Positions 25,160 through 33,590 of a stretch of 64,000 nucleotides of DNA are shown piece after piece. The translations under genes and the position numbers were made by a program. The notes below the pieces were generated by a model. That model saw only the letters and a program-made list of their open reading frames with translations. It had not been told where the DNA came from and did no database searches. The stretch is from Loktanella gaetbuli (GTDB taxonomy: Bacteria > Pseudomonadota > Alphaproteobacteria > Rhodobacterales > Rhodobacteraceae). Where the stretch lies: assembly GCF_020531945.1 (NCBI RefSeq), contig NZ_JAJATZ010000006.1, positions 124,001-188,000 of the forward strand, in the 5' to 3' direction. The first letter of the stretch is position 1. Each line of letters begins with the position of its first letter.

Positions 25160-28090
25160 ATGTGCGCCGACACGCCCCAGACCCCTGACTACAAGAGCAC
25201 GCTGAACCTGCCCCGCACGGATTTTCCGATGCGCGCGGGCCTGCCACAGCGCGAGCCTGACTGGCTTGCGCGCTGGGCGCGGATCGGCGTCTATGACCGC
25301 CTGCGCGAAAAGCAGGGCCGCACGCCCTTTACCCTGCATGACGGCCCGCCATATGCGAACGGCAACCTGCATATCGGTCACGCGCTGAACAAGACGCTCA
25401 AGGATATGGTGGTGCGCAGCCAGCAGATGATGGGCCGCGATGCGCGGTATATCCCCGGCTGGGACTGCCACGGCCTGCCGATCGAATGGAAGATCGAGGA
25501 GCAGTATCGCCAGAAAGGCCGCGATAAGGACGACGTCCCGATCAACGAATTCCGCAAGGAATGCCGTGATTTCGCCGCCAACTGGGTCGATATCCAGCGC
25601 GAAGAGTTCAAGCGGTTGGGTATCACCGGCAACTGGGCCGACCCTTACCTGACGATGGATTTCCATGCCGAGCGTGTGATCGCCGCCGAATTCCAGACCT
25701 TCTTGATGAACGGCACATTGTATCAGGGGTCCAAGCCCGTGATGTGGTCGCCCGTGGAAAAGACCGCGCTGGCCGAGGCCGAGGTCGAATATCAGGACAA
25801 GGAAAGCTTTACCGTCTGGGTGAAATTCCCCGTGCGCGACACGGACAATGATGCGCTGCGCGGCGCCTCTGTCGTGATCTGGACGACGACGCCCTGGACC
25901 ATGCCGTCGAACAAGGCGGTCGTCTATTCGTCCGATATTTCCTATGGCGTCTACGAGGTCACGGACGCGCCAGAGGACAATTGGGTCACCAAGGGCGAGC
26001 GTTTCGTGCTGGCAGACAAGCTGGCCGAGGGTGTTTTCGCCAAGGCGCGGATCACTGAATTCACCCGTGTTTCGGACGCTGGCGATCTGTCGGGCACGTC
26101 GTTGTCGCATCCGCTGAATGGGGCCGAGGGTGGCGATGGCGAATGGGACCAGCCGCGCGATTTCCGTGCTGCCGATTTCGTCACCGACGACGAGGGCACC
26201 GGTTTCGTGCACTGCGCCCCATCCCACGGGATGGAGGAATTCGAGCTGTATCGTGATCTGGGGATGCTGGAACAGGTCATCACCTACAACGTGACCGAGG
26301 ACGGCACCTATCGCGCCGATCTGCCGTTCTTTGGCGGCAAGGCGATCCTGCGGACCAAGGCCAACAAGAAGAACAAGGCGAACCCTTGGGAAGGTGATGC
26401 CAATACCGCCGTCATGGCCAAGCTGGCTGAGGTTGGCGGTCTGTTCGCGCGCGGTGTGATCAAGCACAGCTATCCGCATTCCTGGCGGTCCAAGGCACCG
26501 ATCATCTATCGCAACACGCCGCAGTGGTTCGCCGCCATCGACCGCGCCGTGGGCGATGGTCAGGACGACATGGGCACCACGATCCGTGAACGCGCGTTGC
26601 GGTCCATCGACGAATTGGTGACATGGACTCCGCAGCGCGGACGTAACCGCCTGCACGCGATGGTCACGCAGCGTCCCGACTGGGTGCTGTCGCGCCAGCG
26701 TGCCTGGGGCGTGCCGCTGACCTGTTTCGTCAAACGTGGTGCGCTGCCCACGGACCCTGATTTTCTGCTGCGCAACGATGCAGTCAACGCGCGCATTCTA
26801 GAAGCCTTCGAGGCCGAGGGCGCTGACGCCTGGTACGCCGACGGGGCCAAGGCCCGGTTCTTGGGCGATGATGTAAACCCCGATGATTACGACCAGGTGT
26901 TCGACGTTCTGGACGTGTGGTTCGATTCCGGCTCCACCCATGCCTTTGTGCTGCGGGACCGCGCGGATGGGTCTGATGACGGGATGGCGGATCTCTACCT
27001 CGAGGGCACCGACCAGCACCGTGGCTGGTTCCAGTCGTCCCTGCTGCAAAGCTGCGGGACCAAGGGGCATGCCCCCTATCGCGGTGTGCTGACGCATGGG
27101 TTCACGCTGGACGAAAAGGGCATGAAGATGTCCAAATCGGTGGGCAATACCGTGGCCCCCGAACAGATCATCCAGCAGTACGGCGCGGATATCCTGCGCC
27201 TGTGGGTGGCGTCCTCTGACTATACCAACGACCTGCGGATCGGTGACCAGATCCTCAAGGGGGTCGCCGACAGCTATCGTCGTTTGCGCAACACGCTGCG
27301 GTTCATGCTGGGGTCGCTGGCCGATGTAACGGCGGCTGATCATGTGGATGTTGCCGACATGCCGGAACTGGAACGGTTGATCCTGCACAAGCTCGCCGTG
27401 CTGGACCAGAACGTGCGGGCAGGCTACGCCGCCTATGACTTTCAGGGCGTGCTGCGCGCGATCTTTGACTTCACGACATTGGACCTGTCGGCGTTCTACT
27501 TCGACGTGCGCAAGGACGCGCTCTATTGCGACGGCGACACGCTGGAACGGCGCGCGGCTCGCACGGTGCTGGGGCTGCTGCATGCACGGTTGACGACATG
27601 GCTGGCACCCATCCTGTGCTTCACCATGGAAGAAGTCTGGCTCGAGGCGCATCCGGGCGACGACAGTTCGGTGCACCTGCAGGATTTCCCTGCAACGCCG
27701 CAGGGGTGGCGTGACGATGCGCTGGCCGCGCGTTTCGACCAGATCCGCGCCGTGCGCCGTGTGGTGACGGGTGCACTGGAACAGAAGCGGATCGACAAGG
27801 AGATCGGATCGTCACTCGAGGCCGCGCCGATTGTCTATCTGTCGCCTGATTATGCTGACGTCATCCATGATGCGCAGGCCTTCGCGACACTCTGCATCAC
27901 GTCGCATGTGCAGCTGACGACCGACCCGGCACCGGATGATGCATTCCGCTCAGAGGATGTAGCAGGCGTTGCCGTGCGGGTCCTGCGGGCAGAAGGATCG
28001 AAATGCCAGCGCTGCTGGAAGATCGAACCGGACGTTGGCCAGCACAGCCATGCGGATGTCTGCGGTCGCTGCGAAGACGCGCTGTCCTGA
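25160..28090 (+). CDS. ileS: Isoleucyl-tRNA synthetase
   Basis: Charges tRNA-Ile, with editing of valine. It has 976 residues, a class I enzyme. The HIGH motif is PPYANGNLHIGHALNK (near residue 58), the CP1 editing domain follows (WTTTPWTMPSNKAV, DDEGTGFVHCAPSHG), and the KMSKS loop is GMKMSKSVGN. The C-terminal zinc finger is CQRCWKIEP with GRCEDAL, so this is the bacterial type with the C-terminal Zn site. A GAAAGG site precedes ATG 25160. Confidence 0.98.
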   Translation: MCADTPQTPDYKSTLNLPRTDFPMRAGLPQREPDWLARWARIGVYDRLREKQGRTPFTLHDGPPYANGNLHIGHALNKTLKDMVVRSQQMMGRDARYIPGWDCHGLPIEWKIEEQYRQKGRDKDDVPINEFRKECRDFAANWVDIQREEFKRLGITGNWADPYLTMDFHAERVIAAEFQTFLMNGTLYQGSKPVMWSPVEKTALAEAEVEYQDKESFTVWVKFPVRDTDNDALRGASVVIWTTTPWTMPSNKAVVYSSDISYGVYEVTDAPEDNWVTKGERFVLADKLAEGVFAKARITEFTRVSDAGDLSGTSLSHPLNGAEGGDGEWDQPRDFRAADFVTDDEGTGFVHCAPSHGMEEFELYRDLGMLEQVITYNVTEDGTYRADLPFFGGKAILRTKANKKNKANPWEGDANTAVMAKLAEVGGLFARGVIKHSYPHSWRSKAPIIYRNTPQWFAAIDRAVGDGQDDMGTTIRERALRSIDELVTWTPQRGRNRLHAMVTQRPDWVLSRQRAWGVPLTCFVKRGALPTDPDFLLRNDAVNARILEAFEAEGADAWYADGAKARFLGDDVNPDDYDQVFDVLDVWFDSGSTHAFVLRDRADGSDDGMADLYLEGTDQHRGWFQSSLLQSCGTKGHAPYRGVLTHGFTLDEKGMKMSKSVGNTVAPEQIIQQYGADILRLWVASSDYTNDLRIGDQILKGVADSYRRLRNTLRFMLGSLADVTAADHVDVADMPELERLILHKLAVLDQNVRAGYAAYDFQGVLRAIFDFTTLDLSAFYFDVRKDALYCDGDTLERRAARTVLGLLHARLTTWLAPILCFTMEEVWLEAHPGDDSSVHLQDFPATPQGWRDDALAARFDQIRAVRRVVTGALEQKRIDKEIGSSLEAAPIVYLSPDYADVIHDAQAFATLCITSHVQLTTDPAPDDAFRSEDVAGVAVRVLRAEGSKCQRCWKIEPDVGQHSHADVCGRCEDALS

Positions 28091-28142
28091 CCCTTCTTCT
28101 GGTCGAAAATATCCCTGGGGGTCCGGGGGCAAAGCCCCCGGC
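28091..28142. repeat. Dispersed GC-hairpin/TATTTT element, copy D (reverse orientation)
   Basis: Directly after the ileS stop: CTTCTTCTGGTCGAAAATATCCC, then a GGGGG run and a hairpin CCGGGGGC-AAA-GCCCCCGG (28123-28141). It is the inverse complement of the layout of copies B and C and may end ileS transcription. Confidence 0.6.
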
Positions 28143-28231
28143 GGATCGGCTGGCGCAGCCAGTCGATCTGTTCCGGGTTTTTCTTTGCGCATGTCGCGAT
28201 AGGATGGTCCCGACGCATCAAAGGGACAGTC

Positions 28232-28684
28232 ATGCCGGATCAGATACACCCCGACACCATCGCGCGCATGACTGCCGCATTCGCCAAACAAGGTATCATG
28301 CAGACCCTCGGCGTCACGATCGCCGAGGTGACGGCCGGACGGGTGACGCTGACCCTGCCGTTCCGGACCGATCTGACCCAGCATCACGGATTTCTGCACG
28401 CGGGTGTGGTCACGACGGTCATGGACAGTGCTGCGGGCTTTGCTGCCTTTACCCTGATGGATGATGCGGCAGAGGTGCTGACAGCGGAATTCAAGGCGAG
28501 TTTTCTCAACCCTGCACGCGGGGACCACTTCCGCATGGTTGGCGAGGTCGTGAAATCAGGACGAACGCTCAGCTTTGCCGAGGCGCGCGCCTATGCCGTG
28601 ACAGCCGACAGTGAAGTCCTCATTGCCACCCTGACGGCGACCATGATGGCGGTGCGCAACCCGGCACTGCGACAGGGCGCGTGA
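28232..28684 (+). CDS. PaaI-family hotdog thioesterase
   Basis: A 150-residue hotdog-fold protein. The motif HHGFLHAGVVTTVMDSAAGFAAF matches the PaaI family, in which HGG(V/A) and the nearby acidic residue hydrolyse acyl-CoA or phenylacetyl-CoA type esters. It lacks any paa operon, so the substrate is unknown. Its stop overlaps the GTG start of the DNA methyltransferase-repair gene that follows (GTGA), so the two are co-translated, though no functional link is evident. Confidence 0.88.
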   Translation: MPDQIHPDTIARMTAAFAKQGIMQTLGVTIAEVTAGRVTLTLPFRTDLTQHHGFLHAGVVTTVMDSAAGFAAFTLMDDAAEVLTAEFKASFLNPARGDHFRMVGEVVKSGRTLSFAEARAYAVTADSEVLIATLTATMMAVRNPALRQGA

Positions 28685-29133
28685 CTGCCGTTTTGTATCA
28701 CAGTCCCTTGGGGCCGATTGGTGCCTGTGCTGCCAATGGGGGGATTACCCATTTGGTCTGGGGCGATGGTGCACTGGCGGTCGGTCCGCTGGCGGATCAT
28801 TTGCGCGCGGAATTGGGGGCCTATTTCGCGGGACGTTTGCAGTGTTTCAGCGTGCCGCTCTCACCTGCGGGAACAGGGTTTCAGCAGGCTTTCCGGGCCG
28901 CTTTGCTGGCTATTCCGTTCGGACAGACCCGTACCTACGGGGAACTGGCGCGTGACCTTGGCGTGAGTGCGCAGGCCGTTGGCCAGGCTTGCGGTGCGAA
29001 TCCTGTGCCGATCCTAATCCCTTGTCACCGGGTGCTGGGGGCCGGCGGATTGGGCGGATTTTCAGGCCCACGCGGGATCGAGGACAAGGTCGCGTTGCTG
29101 CGGCACGAGGGGGCGGCGGGCCTGCTGATCTGA
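28681..29133 (+). CDS. ogt: Methylated-DNA-[protein]-cysteine S-methyltransferase
   Basis: A suicide repair protein that moves the methyl group from O6-methylguanine or O4-methylthymine to its own Cys. It has 150 residues. The acceptor is Cys115 in IPCHRVLG; the helix-turn-helix region is RTYGELARDLGVSAQAVGQACGANP, and GGFSGPRGIEDKVALLRHEG closes the domain. It lacks the Ada N-terminal regulatory domain, so it is of the Ogt type. The start is a GTG overlapping the thioesterase stop. Confidence 0.95.
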   Translation: MTAVLYHSPLGPIGACAANGGITHLVWGDGALAVGPLADHLRAELGAYFAGRLQCFSVPLSPAGTGFQQAFRAALLAIPFGQTRTYGELARDLGVSAQAVGQACGANPVPILIPCHRVLGAGGLGGFSGPRGIEDKVALLRHEGAAGLLI

Positions 29134-29144
29134 ACGCCGGCGCG

Positions 29145-29840
29145 TCAGCCTTCGGGGCCGTAGATGATCTGCTGCACGGCCCCGGCCAGCGTCAGGTAGA
29201 CACTGGTGATCACGAGGCCCACGTCGACGAAGAATGGATCGTCGAAAGCGACCCAGGCGGCCCAACCGGCGAATACGACCCAGGCCAGCGACATCGGCAG
29301 CGTGATGCTGCGCCAGCGCATGGTCCGGGTGGGATGCACGAATTTCACCGGCACGAACATCGTGACGGCAAGCAGGAACACGATTGCAAGGCAGGCCCAC
29401 CACGGCGGGGTCAGCGCGAACAGCACCAGCACCAGCATGTTCCAGCATCCCGGAAACCCGCGAAAACTGTAGTCCGTTGTTTTCATGCGCGTATCCGCGA
29501 AATACAGCGCCGAAGTATAGGTAATGACGATGATCGCCACCCAACCCGACCAGCCGTCCATCAGGCCCGACCCGTACAACGCATAGGCCGGGATAAAGAC
29601 ATAGGTCAGATAGTCGATGATCAGATCCAGCAACACGCCGTCGAACTGCGGTGCATGGGTGTGCACATCGTAGCGCCGCGCCAGTGGCCCGTCGATACCG
29701 TCCACGCCAAAGGCCACCACCAGCCAGACGAACATCATCGACCATTCCTGCTGCACGGCCTCTAGCATGGCAAGCATGGCCAGAACGGCCCCGGTCGCGG
29801 TCAAGAGATGGACGCTCAGCGCTTTGTTGGCAGCAGACAT
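29145..29840 (-). CDS. pcs: Phosphatidylcholine synthase
   Basis: Integral membrane CDP-alcohol phosphatidyltransferase of 231 residues that condenses CDP-diacylglycerol with choline to phosphatidylcholine. The motif reads DGPLAR, twelve residues, then GVLLDLIID, the Pcs-specific spacing DGx2ARx12Gx3Dx3D rather than the x8 spacing of other family members. About eight membrane segments are expected. The start is ATG 29840. Phosphatidylcholine made by Pcs is a marker of alphaproteobacteria that live with eukaryotes or in the sea. It is a single gene, convergent with ogt. Confidence 0.94.
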   Translation of the reverse strand: MSAANKALSVHLLTATGAVLAMLAMLEAVQQEWSMMFVWLVVAFGVDGIDGPLARRYDVHTHAPQFDGVLLDLIIDYLTYVFIPAYALYGSGLMDGWSGWVAIIVITYTSALYFADTRMKTTDYSFRGFPGCWNMLVLVLFALTPPWWACLAIVFLLAVTMFVPVKFVHPTRTMRWRSITLPMSLAWVVFAGWAAWVAFDDPFFVDVGLVITSVYLTLAGAVQQIIYGPEG

Positions 29841-29994
29841 GAATGGCCTTTCGGATCGGGTTGTGGCCTATCATGTCCCCTTCGGTCGGGGAAGGCCAGT
29901 ATGCAGCGCTGCAAAGCCCATGATGCTGGTGGCCAGTGATATTCAGGCTGACGCGATTGATGGCGTGGCAGCGGTGGACGTACGTTTGGTCGTG

Positions 29995-30726
29995 TCACGG
30001 GGCACGATCGCCAATGTCGCCAGCCCACCAACTGCGCCTGTCACCGTGAAATACGATCAGCGGATCACCCGGCTTGAAATCGCCGAACTTTGCTTTCGCG
30101 CGGCTCATGCTCTGTCCGGCACGACCCGTGCTTTCGGACCAGATTAATTGGACACGCCTGCTTAATATCGGAAGGCCCTTTCTGCGTACCTCAATCAGCG
30201 CGACCTCTTCTCTTGTACCGTGTTTTCTAGCTTGGATCGCATCCACTGCGCGCCTCGCGGCGACCCAGGTCATGCAAATCGCGAGGGCGAGGACGATTGC
30301 GAGGGCAACGCACAAGAGCATCGCGCGCTGCGCATTGATGCCGGGCGTGACCTCGATGATTTCGGGGGCGTCGCGAAGGTAGATGATGTCGATCGTGTCG
30401 CCGGTCTCAATCCGGTTGTACTCAAAAACGGTAACGGACTGCGTGATGGAAATGGCCTCTCCGGCTTGGGTCTCGTATCTCAGGTCAAGAAGGTAGAGCG
30501 TGAACATTTCGCCATCCACGGTCCGTTTGCTCTCATATTCTTTGCTGACAACTGTCGCGAGAGTCGTTTCACCACGTTCGGTGAATTGGCGGGCAGAATC
30601 GATGTGTTGCGCCGCAAATGAATAGACAAGCCACGCCCAGATCAACAAAATCGGGACCACCATCCCGCCGAGTTGAAAAAACAGTGCGAGGATCGATTTC
30701 GGAGGGGTTTGCGTATCGGTTTTCAT
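29995..30726 (-). CDS. DUF3592-like membrane protein
   Basis: A 243-residue membrane protein. One membrane segment is near residues 14-34 and another near 135-157. Between them is an extracytoplasmic domain (TTLATVVSKEYESKRTVDGE, YLLDLRYETQAGEAISITQSVTV, GDTIDIIYLRDAPEIIEV) that has the Y-x-V-x-Y and ‘xxVxYLRxxPexa’ pattern of DUF3592 domains. The C-terminal cytoplasmic part is basic and ends KPGDPLIVFHGDRRSWWAGDIG. ATG 30726 was chosen since the frame above it is not protein-like. The function is unknown; the gene stands alone. Confidence 0.75.
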   Translation of the reverse strand: MKTDTQTPPKSILALFFQLGGMVVPILLIWAWLVYSFAAQHIDSARQFTERGETTLATVVSKEYESKRTVDGEMFTLYLLDLRYETQAGEAISITQSVTVFEYNRIETGDTIDIIYLRDAPEIIEVTPGINAQRAMLLCVALAIVLALAICMTWVAARRAVDAIQARKHGTREEVALIEVRRKGLPILSRRVQLIWSESTGRAGQSMSRAKAKFGDFKPGDPLIVFHGDRRSWWAGDIGDRAP

Positions 30727-30878
30727 GATGAGGTTTCTAGCCCTGCTGTGCAGAATGATCCATCCGCGCTGTGCTGATGCGGTCATGTCGGAAATCGCCA
30801 ATCAGGTCGCAAGACGACTTGTTGGACGCCTGAAAAAGCTTATCAAGTGCGTGAGCCAGCCTGCGGAAGGACACGATC

Positions 30879-31493
30879 GTGAACGGAATTACAAAGCCTG
30901 CCAACCAACGCAAGCGCATCTGGCTGCTGCGTGGTTTGGGATTGCTTCTTGTGCCGCTGGTGCTGTTTACGACCTCGGCCTGGGGTGACGAAAGCATTAT
31001 GGCCGAAGTGCTGGAACCGTTTGGCGCGCTGGTGGTGATCGCGGGCGTGCTAGGCCGGTTCTGGGCCATGCTGTATATCGGCGGCCGCAAGAACGGGATG
31101 GTGATGCAGGACGGCCCCTATTCGATGTGCCGCCATCCGCTGTATTTGTTTTCGACCATCGCGGCGACCGGTCTGGGCATCATGCTGGGGTCCATCGTGC
31201 TGGCCGTCGTGATCGGCGGGTTGACCTACGTTGTGTTGATGCAGACCGCCAAGAAGGAAGAAGAGTTTCTGCGCGCGGCATTCCCGGACACCTACGCGGC
31301 CTACGCTGAACGGGTGCCGCTGATCGTGCCTGATCTGTCGTTGTTTTCCACACCCGAAGAGGTGACGTTTTTTGTGTCCAACATGCGCACCAATATGGCG
31401 GATGCACTGGTTTTCCTGGCCTTCATCCCGCTGGCCGAAGCCATTGGCGGATTTCACGAGGTTTTGGGCTGGTCCGCGCTAGCGATCTACTGA
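30879..31493 (+). CDS. Isoprenylcysteine methyltransferase / PEMT-like membrane protein
   Basis: A 204-residue membrane protein with four to five membrane segments. The motif QDGPYSMCRHPLYLFS is the SAM-binding signature shared by isoprenylcysteine carboxyl methyltransferase and phospholipid methyltransferase families, and EEEFLRAAFPDTYAAYAERVP is the following conserved stretch. The methyl acceptor is unknown. The start is GTG 30879 with GGAAGG at 30865-30870. It is convergent with xerC, with only 4 bp between the stops. Confidence 0.82.
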   Translation: MNGITKPANQRKRIWLLRGLGLLLVPLVLFTTSAWGDESIMAEVLEPFGALVVIAGVLGRFWAMLYIGGRKNGMVMQDGPYSMCRHPLYLFSTIAATGLGIMLGSIVLAVVIGGLTYVVLMQTAKKEEEFLRAAFPDTYAAYAERVPLIVPDLSLFSTPEEVTFFVSNMRTNMADALVFLAFIPLAEAIGGFHEVLGWSALAIY

Positions 31494-31497
31494 CGCG

Positions 31498-32412
31498 TCA
31501 GGCGCGCGGATGGGCTGCGTCGTAGACTTCCATCAGGCGCACGGAATCAACTGACGTATAGGCCTGTGTTGTTGACAGGCTGGCATGACCCAAGAGTTCC
31601 TGAATCGTGCGCAGATCGCCACCTGCGGTCAGCAGGTGGGTGGCAAAGCTGTGGCGCAACGCATGGGGCGTGGCGCTGGCGGGCAGGCCCAGTTGCAGGC
31701 GCGAGAGCTCCATCACCTTTTGCACGGCGCGCGGGTTCAGTGGACCGCCACGGATGCCACGAAACAGCGGCGCATTGCCGGTCAGGTCATGTGGGCACAG
31801 GCGGGCATAGGCATCGACGGCTGCGCGGGCGGCGGGGATCACGGGCACGATCCGTTCCTTGCCGCCCTTACCCTTGATCCGCAGGATGTCGGGCAGCGGC
31901 AGGGCACGTCCGGTGAGGCCCAGCGCCTCTGATATGCGTAACCCGCATCCATACAGGACGGTCACGACGGCTACGTCGCGGGCGGCGACCCAAGGTTCTG
32001 TCGCCTGACATTCGACCCTGTCGATCATCGCGCGGGCGGCGTCGATTTCCAGCGGACGTGGCAGCTTTTTCGTGAATTTCGGGGCGCGGATGGACAGGAC
32101 GGCCGTGGGTTCGAACCCTTCGCGGTCAGATAGCCAGCGGTAGAATGTTTTCACCGCCGACAGGCTGCGGGCGAGGCTGCGCGCCCCGACACCGCGCCCG
32201 CGCTCGTGGGCCATCCAGGCGCGCATGTCGCCCGTCGTGATCCGGGCGATGGGGCCCAGACCCACCTGATCGCCGTGATGGGTCTGCATGAAGGCCAGAA
32301 ACCCCATGACATCGCCACGGTAGGCCGTGATCGTATTCTCGGAGGCGCCGTTCAGCGCCCGGCAGTGGTCCAGCCATCCCGCAAGTGCGTGGGTCAGCTG
32401 GGGGGCGATCAT
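31498..32412 (-). CDS. xerC: Tyrosine recombinase XerC
   Basis: A 304-residue site-specific recombinase that with XerD resolves chromosome dimers at dif. Catalytic residues are visible: Arg159 (YGCGLRISEA), Lys185 (KGKGGKERIVP), His250 and Arg253 (HALRHSFATHLL), His276 (GHASLSTTQAYT) and the nucleophile Tyr285. The N-terminal SAM-like domain covers residues 5-95. Its ATG overlaps the stop of the DUF484 gene (ATGA), an arrangement also seen in many proteobacteria. It is therefore a housekeeping recombinase and not a sign of an integrated element. Confidence 0.95.
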   Translation of the reverse strand: MIAPQLTHALAGWLDHCRALNGASENTITAYRGDVMGFLAFMQTHHGDQVGLGPIARITTGDMRAWMAHERGRGVGARSLARSLSAVKTFYRWLSDREGFEPTAVLSIRAPKFTKKLPRPLEIDAARAMIDRVECQATEPWVAARDVAVVTVLYGCGLRISEALGLTGRALPLPDILRIKGKGGKERIVPVIPAARAAVDAYARLCPHDLTGNAPLFRGIRGGPLNPRAVQKVMELSRLQLGLPASATPHALRHSFATHLLTAGGDLRTIQELLGHASLSTTQAYTSVDSVRLMEVYDAAHPRA

Positions 32413-33128
32413 GCTGCCCCCTGTTCCAGCCAGCGTTTCAGTGTCCTCTCGAACACCCCGCCAAAGAACGTCAGCAGGTCCGGCCCTTGTTGCGGCGTGA
32501 ACAGATGCGGGTCCTCTGATCCCATGACCAGCATGCCGGGCAGGCGTCCGGTGCCAAGGTCCAGTTTCAGGCAGGCCTCTGACCGGATGTATTCGGCGGC
32601 TTCGCCATAGACGTCGGCCCCGTGGTCCTGCACCTGCCGCAAGGTGACCGTGCGCACGGGAATATCGCGGCCACGGGTGATATAGGCGTCGCAATAGCCC
32701 TGTTCGCCGACCGACAGAATGCCCGAGAGCGTCTTGATCGCGGGATCATCCGGGCTGGCCTGCGTTTCCAGCACCAACCGCATCGCATCCACACGCATCG
32801 TATCAGCGACATCACCTGCAAGGTCCGCAAGAAAGGTCTCGAACTTTGACGCTTCCATCAGGCGCAGCACGGCACGGTGCACCTGATTGGTCCCGGCAAG
32901 GTTGTCGTAGGCCGCAGCAATGACGGACCGGTGGGTGTCCTCTAACCGGTCAAGACGCGCCTCGAGCCTTTCCATCGCGATACCGCGCAGATCGACGATA
33001 TTGCTGCCCATGGTTTTTTCGTTCGCGGCCACCAGGGCGCGCATGATGTCGTGATCCTCCAGCACAAGCTGTGGATCGGACAGGATTCGGTCCCGGATGG
33101 GACCGGAAATCTGGGGCTGACTGCTCAT
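32409..33128 (-). CDS. DUF484 family protein
   Basis: A 239-residue soluble protein of the DUF484 (GAF-like) family, whose members are normally encoded just before xerC. It has an N-terminal helical part with IRDRILSDPQLVLEDHDIMRAL, then a predicted coiled coil around residues 45-65 (AMERLEARLDRLEDTHRSV), then a GAF-like domain with LKLDLGTGRLPGMLVMGSEDPHLF, typical of the family. It is coupled to xerC by the ATGA overlap. The role is unknown; it may assist XerC or sense a small molecule. Confidence 0.9.
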   Translation of the reverse strand: MSSQPQISGPIRDRILSDPQLVLEDHDIMRALVAANEKTMGSNIVDLRGIAMERLEARLDRLEDTHRSVIAAAYDNLAGTNQVHRAVLRLMEASKFETFLADLAGDVADTMRVDAMRLVLETQASPDDPAIKTLSGILSVGEQGYCDAYITRGRDIPVRTVTLRQVQDHGADVYGEAAEYIRSEACLKLDLGTGRLPGMLVMGSEDPHLFTPQQGPDLLTFFGGVFERTLKRWLEQGAA

Positions 33129-33590
33129 GTCACCTTCTTTTTGACGGTGTTATTTTTTACGACCCTAGCAGATCATGCGCTGCGACGGACAGGAAAAATG
33201 CGGCTACGTCGGCAGATGATGCGCCCGGGTGACAGGCCCGCCTCGTTTTTAGTCAAGGCCGCGATCCGTGCTGCATAAAGTGAAGGCGTTTTGCCACGGT
33301 CGGCAAATATCGCCGATCAAAGCAAGACTGGGATTGCGTTGGAGGCCGTCACGTTTCATGGAAAAGGAGAGTGGATGATCAACCCTCATGGCGCGTCCTG
33401 TGATCAGGGCGCGCCGCCCACTTCATCGGCACCCCCCGGTCGCAAAACCCATAAAGTCAGTTGTTTTGCGGTCTCTTGGGCAAGCCATTGCGTGTTTTTT
33501 GGTTTCGAATCACGGGTCGGTCACCTCTGATGCAGGTTGGCGCGGCACGGTTTAGGCATTAGCTAGGTCACTCTGACGGCAAAGGTCACC
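33129..33590. other. Intergenic region without recognised gene
   Basis: About 460 bp between the divergent DUF484-xerC and priA transcription units. Short open frames here show no family features or ribosome sites. The promoters of both units must be in it. I see no clear repeat or hairpin with a T-run. Confidence 0.5.

Noticed and set aside
25118..26656. 512-codon minus-strand open frame opposite ileS
   Set aside because: Fully inside the certain ileS gene, no recognisable domain, His/Gly/Arg-rich shadow composition.
31498..32412. XerC-like recombinase as the integrase of a mobile element
   Set aside because: The coupled DUF484 gene and nearby priA mark the housekeeping xerC locus.
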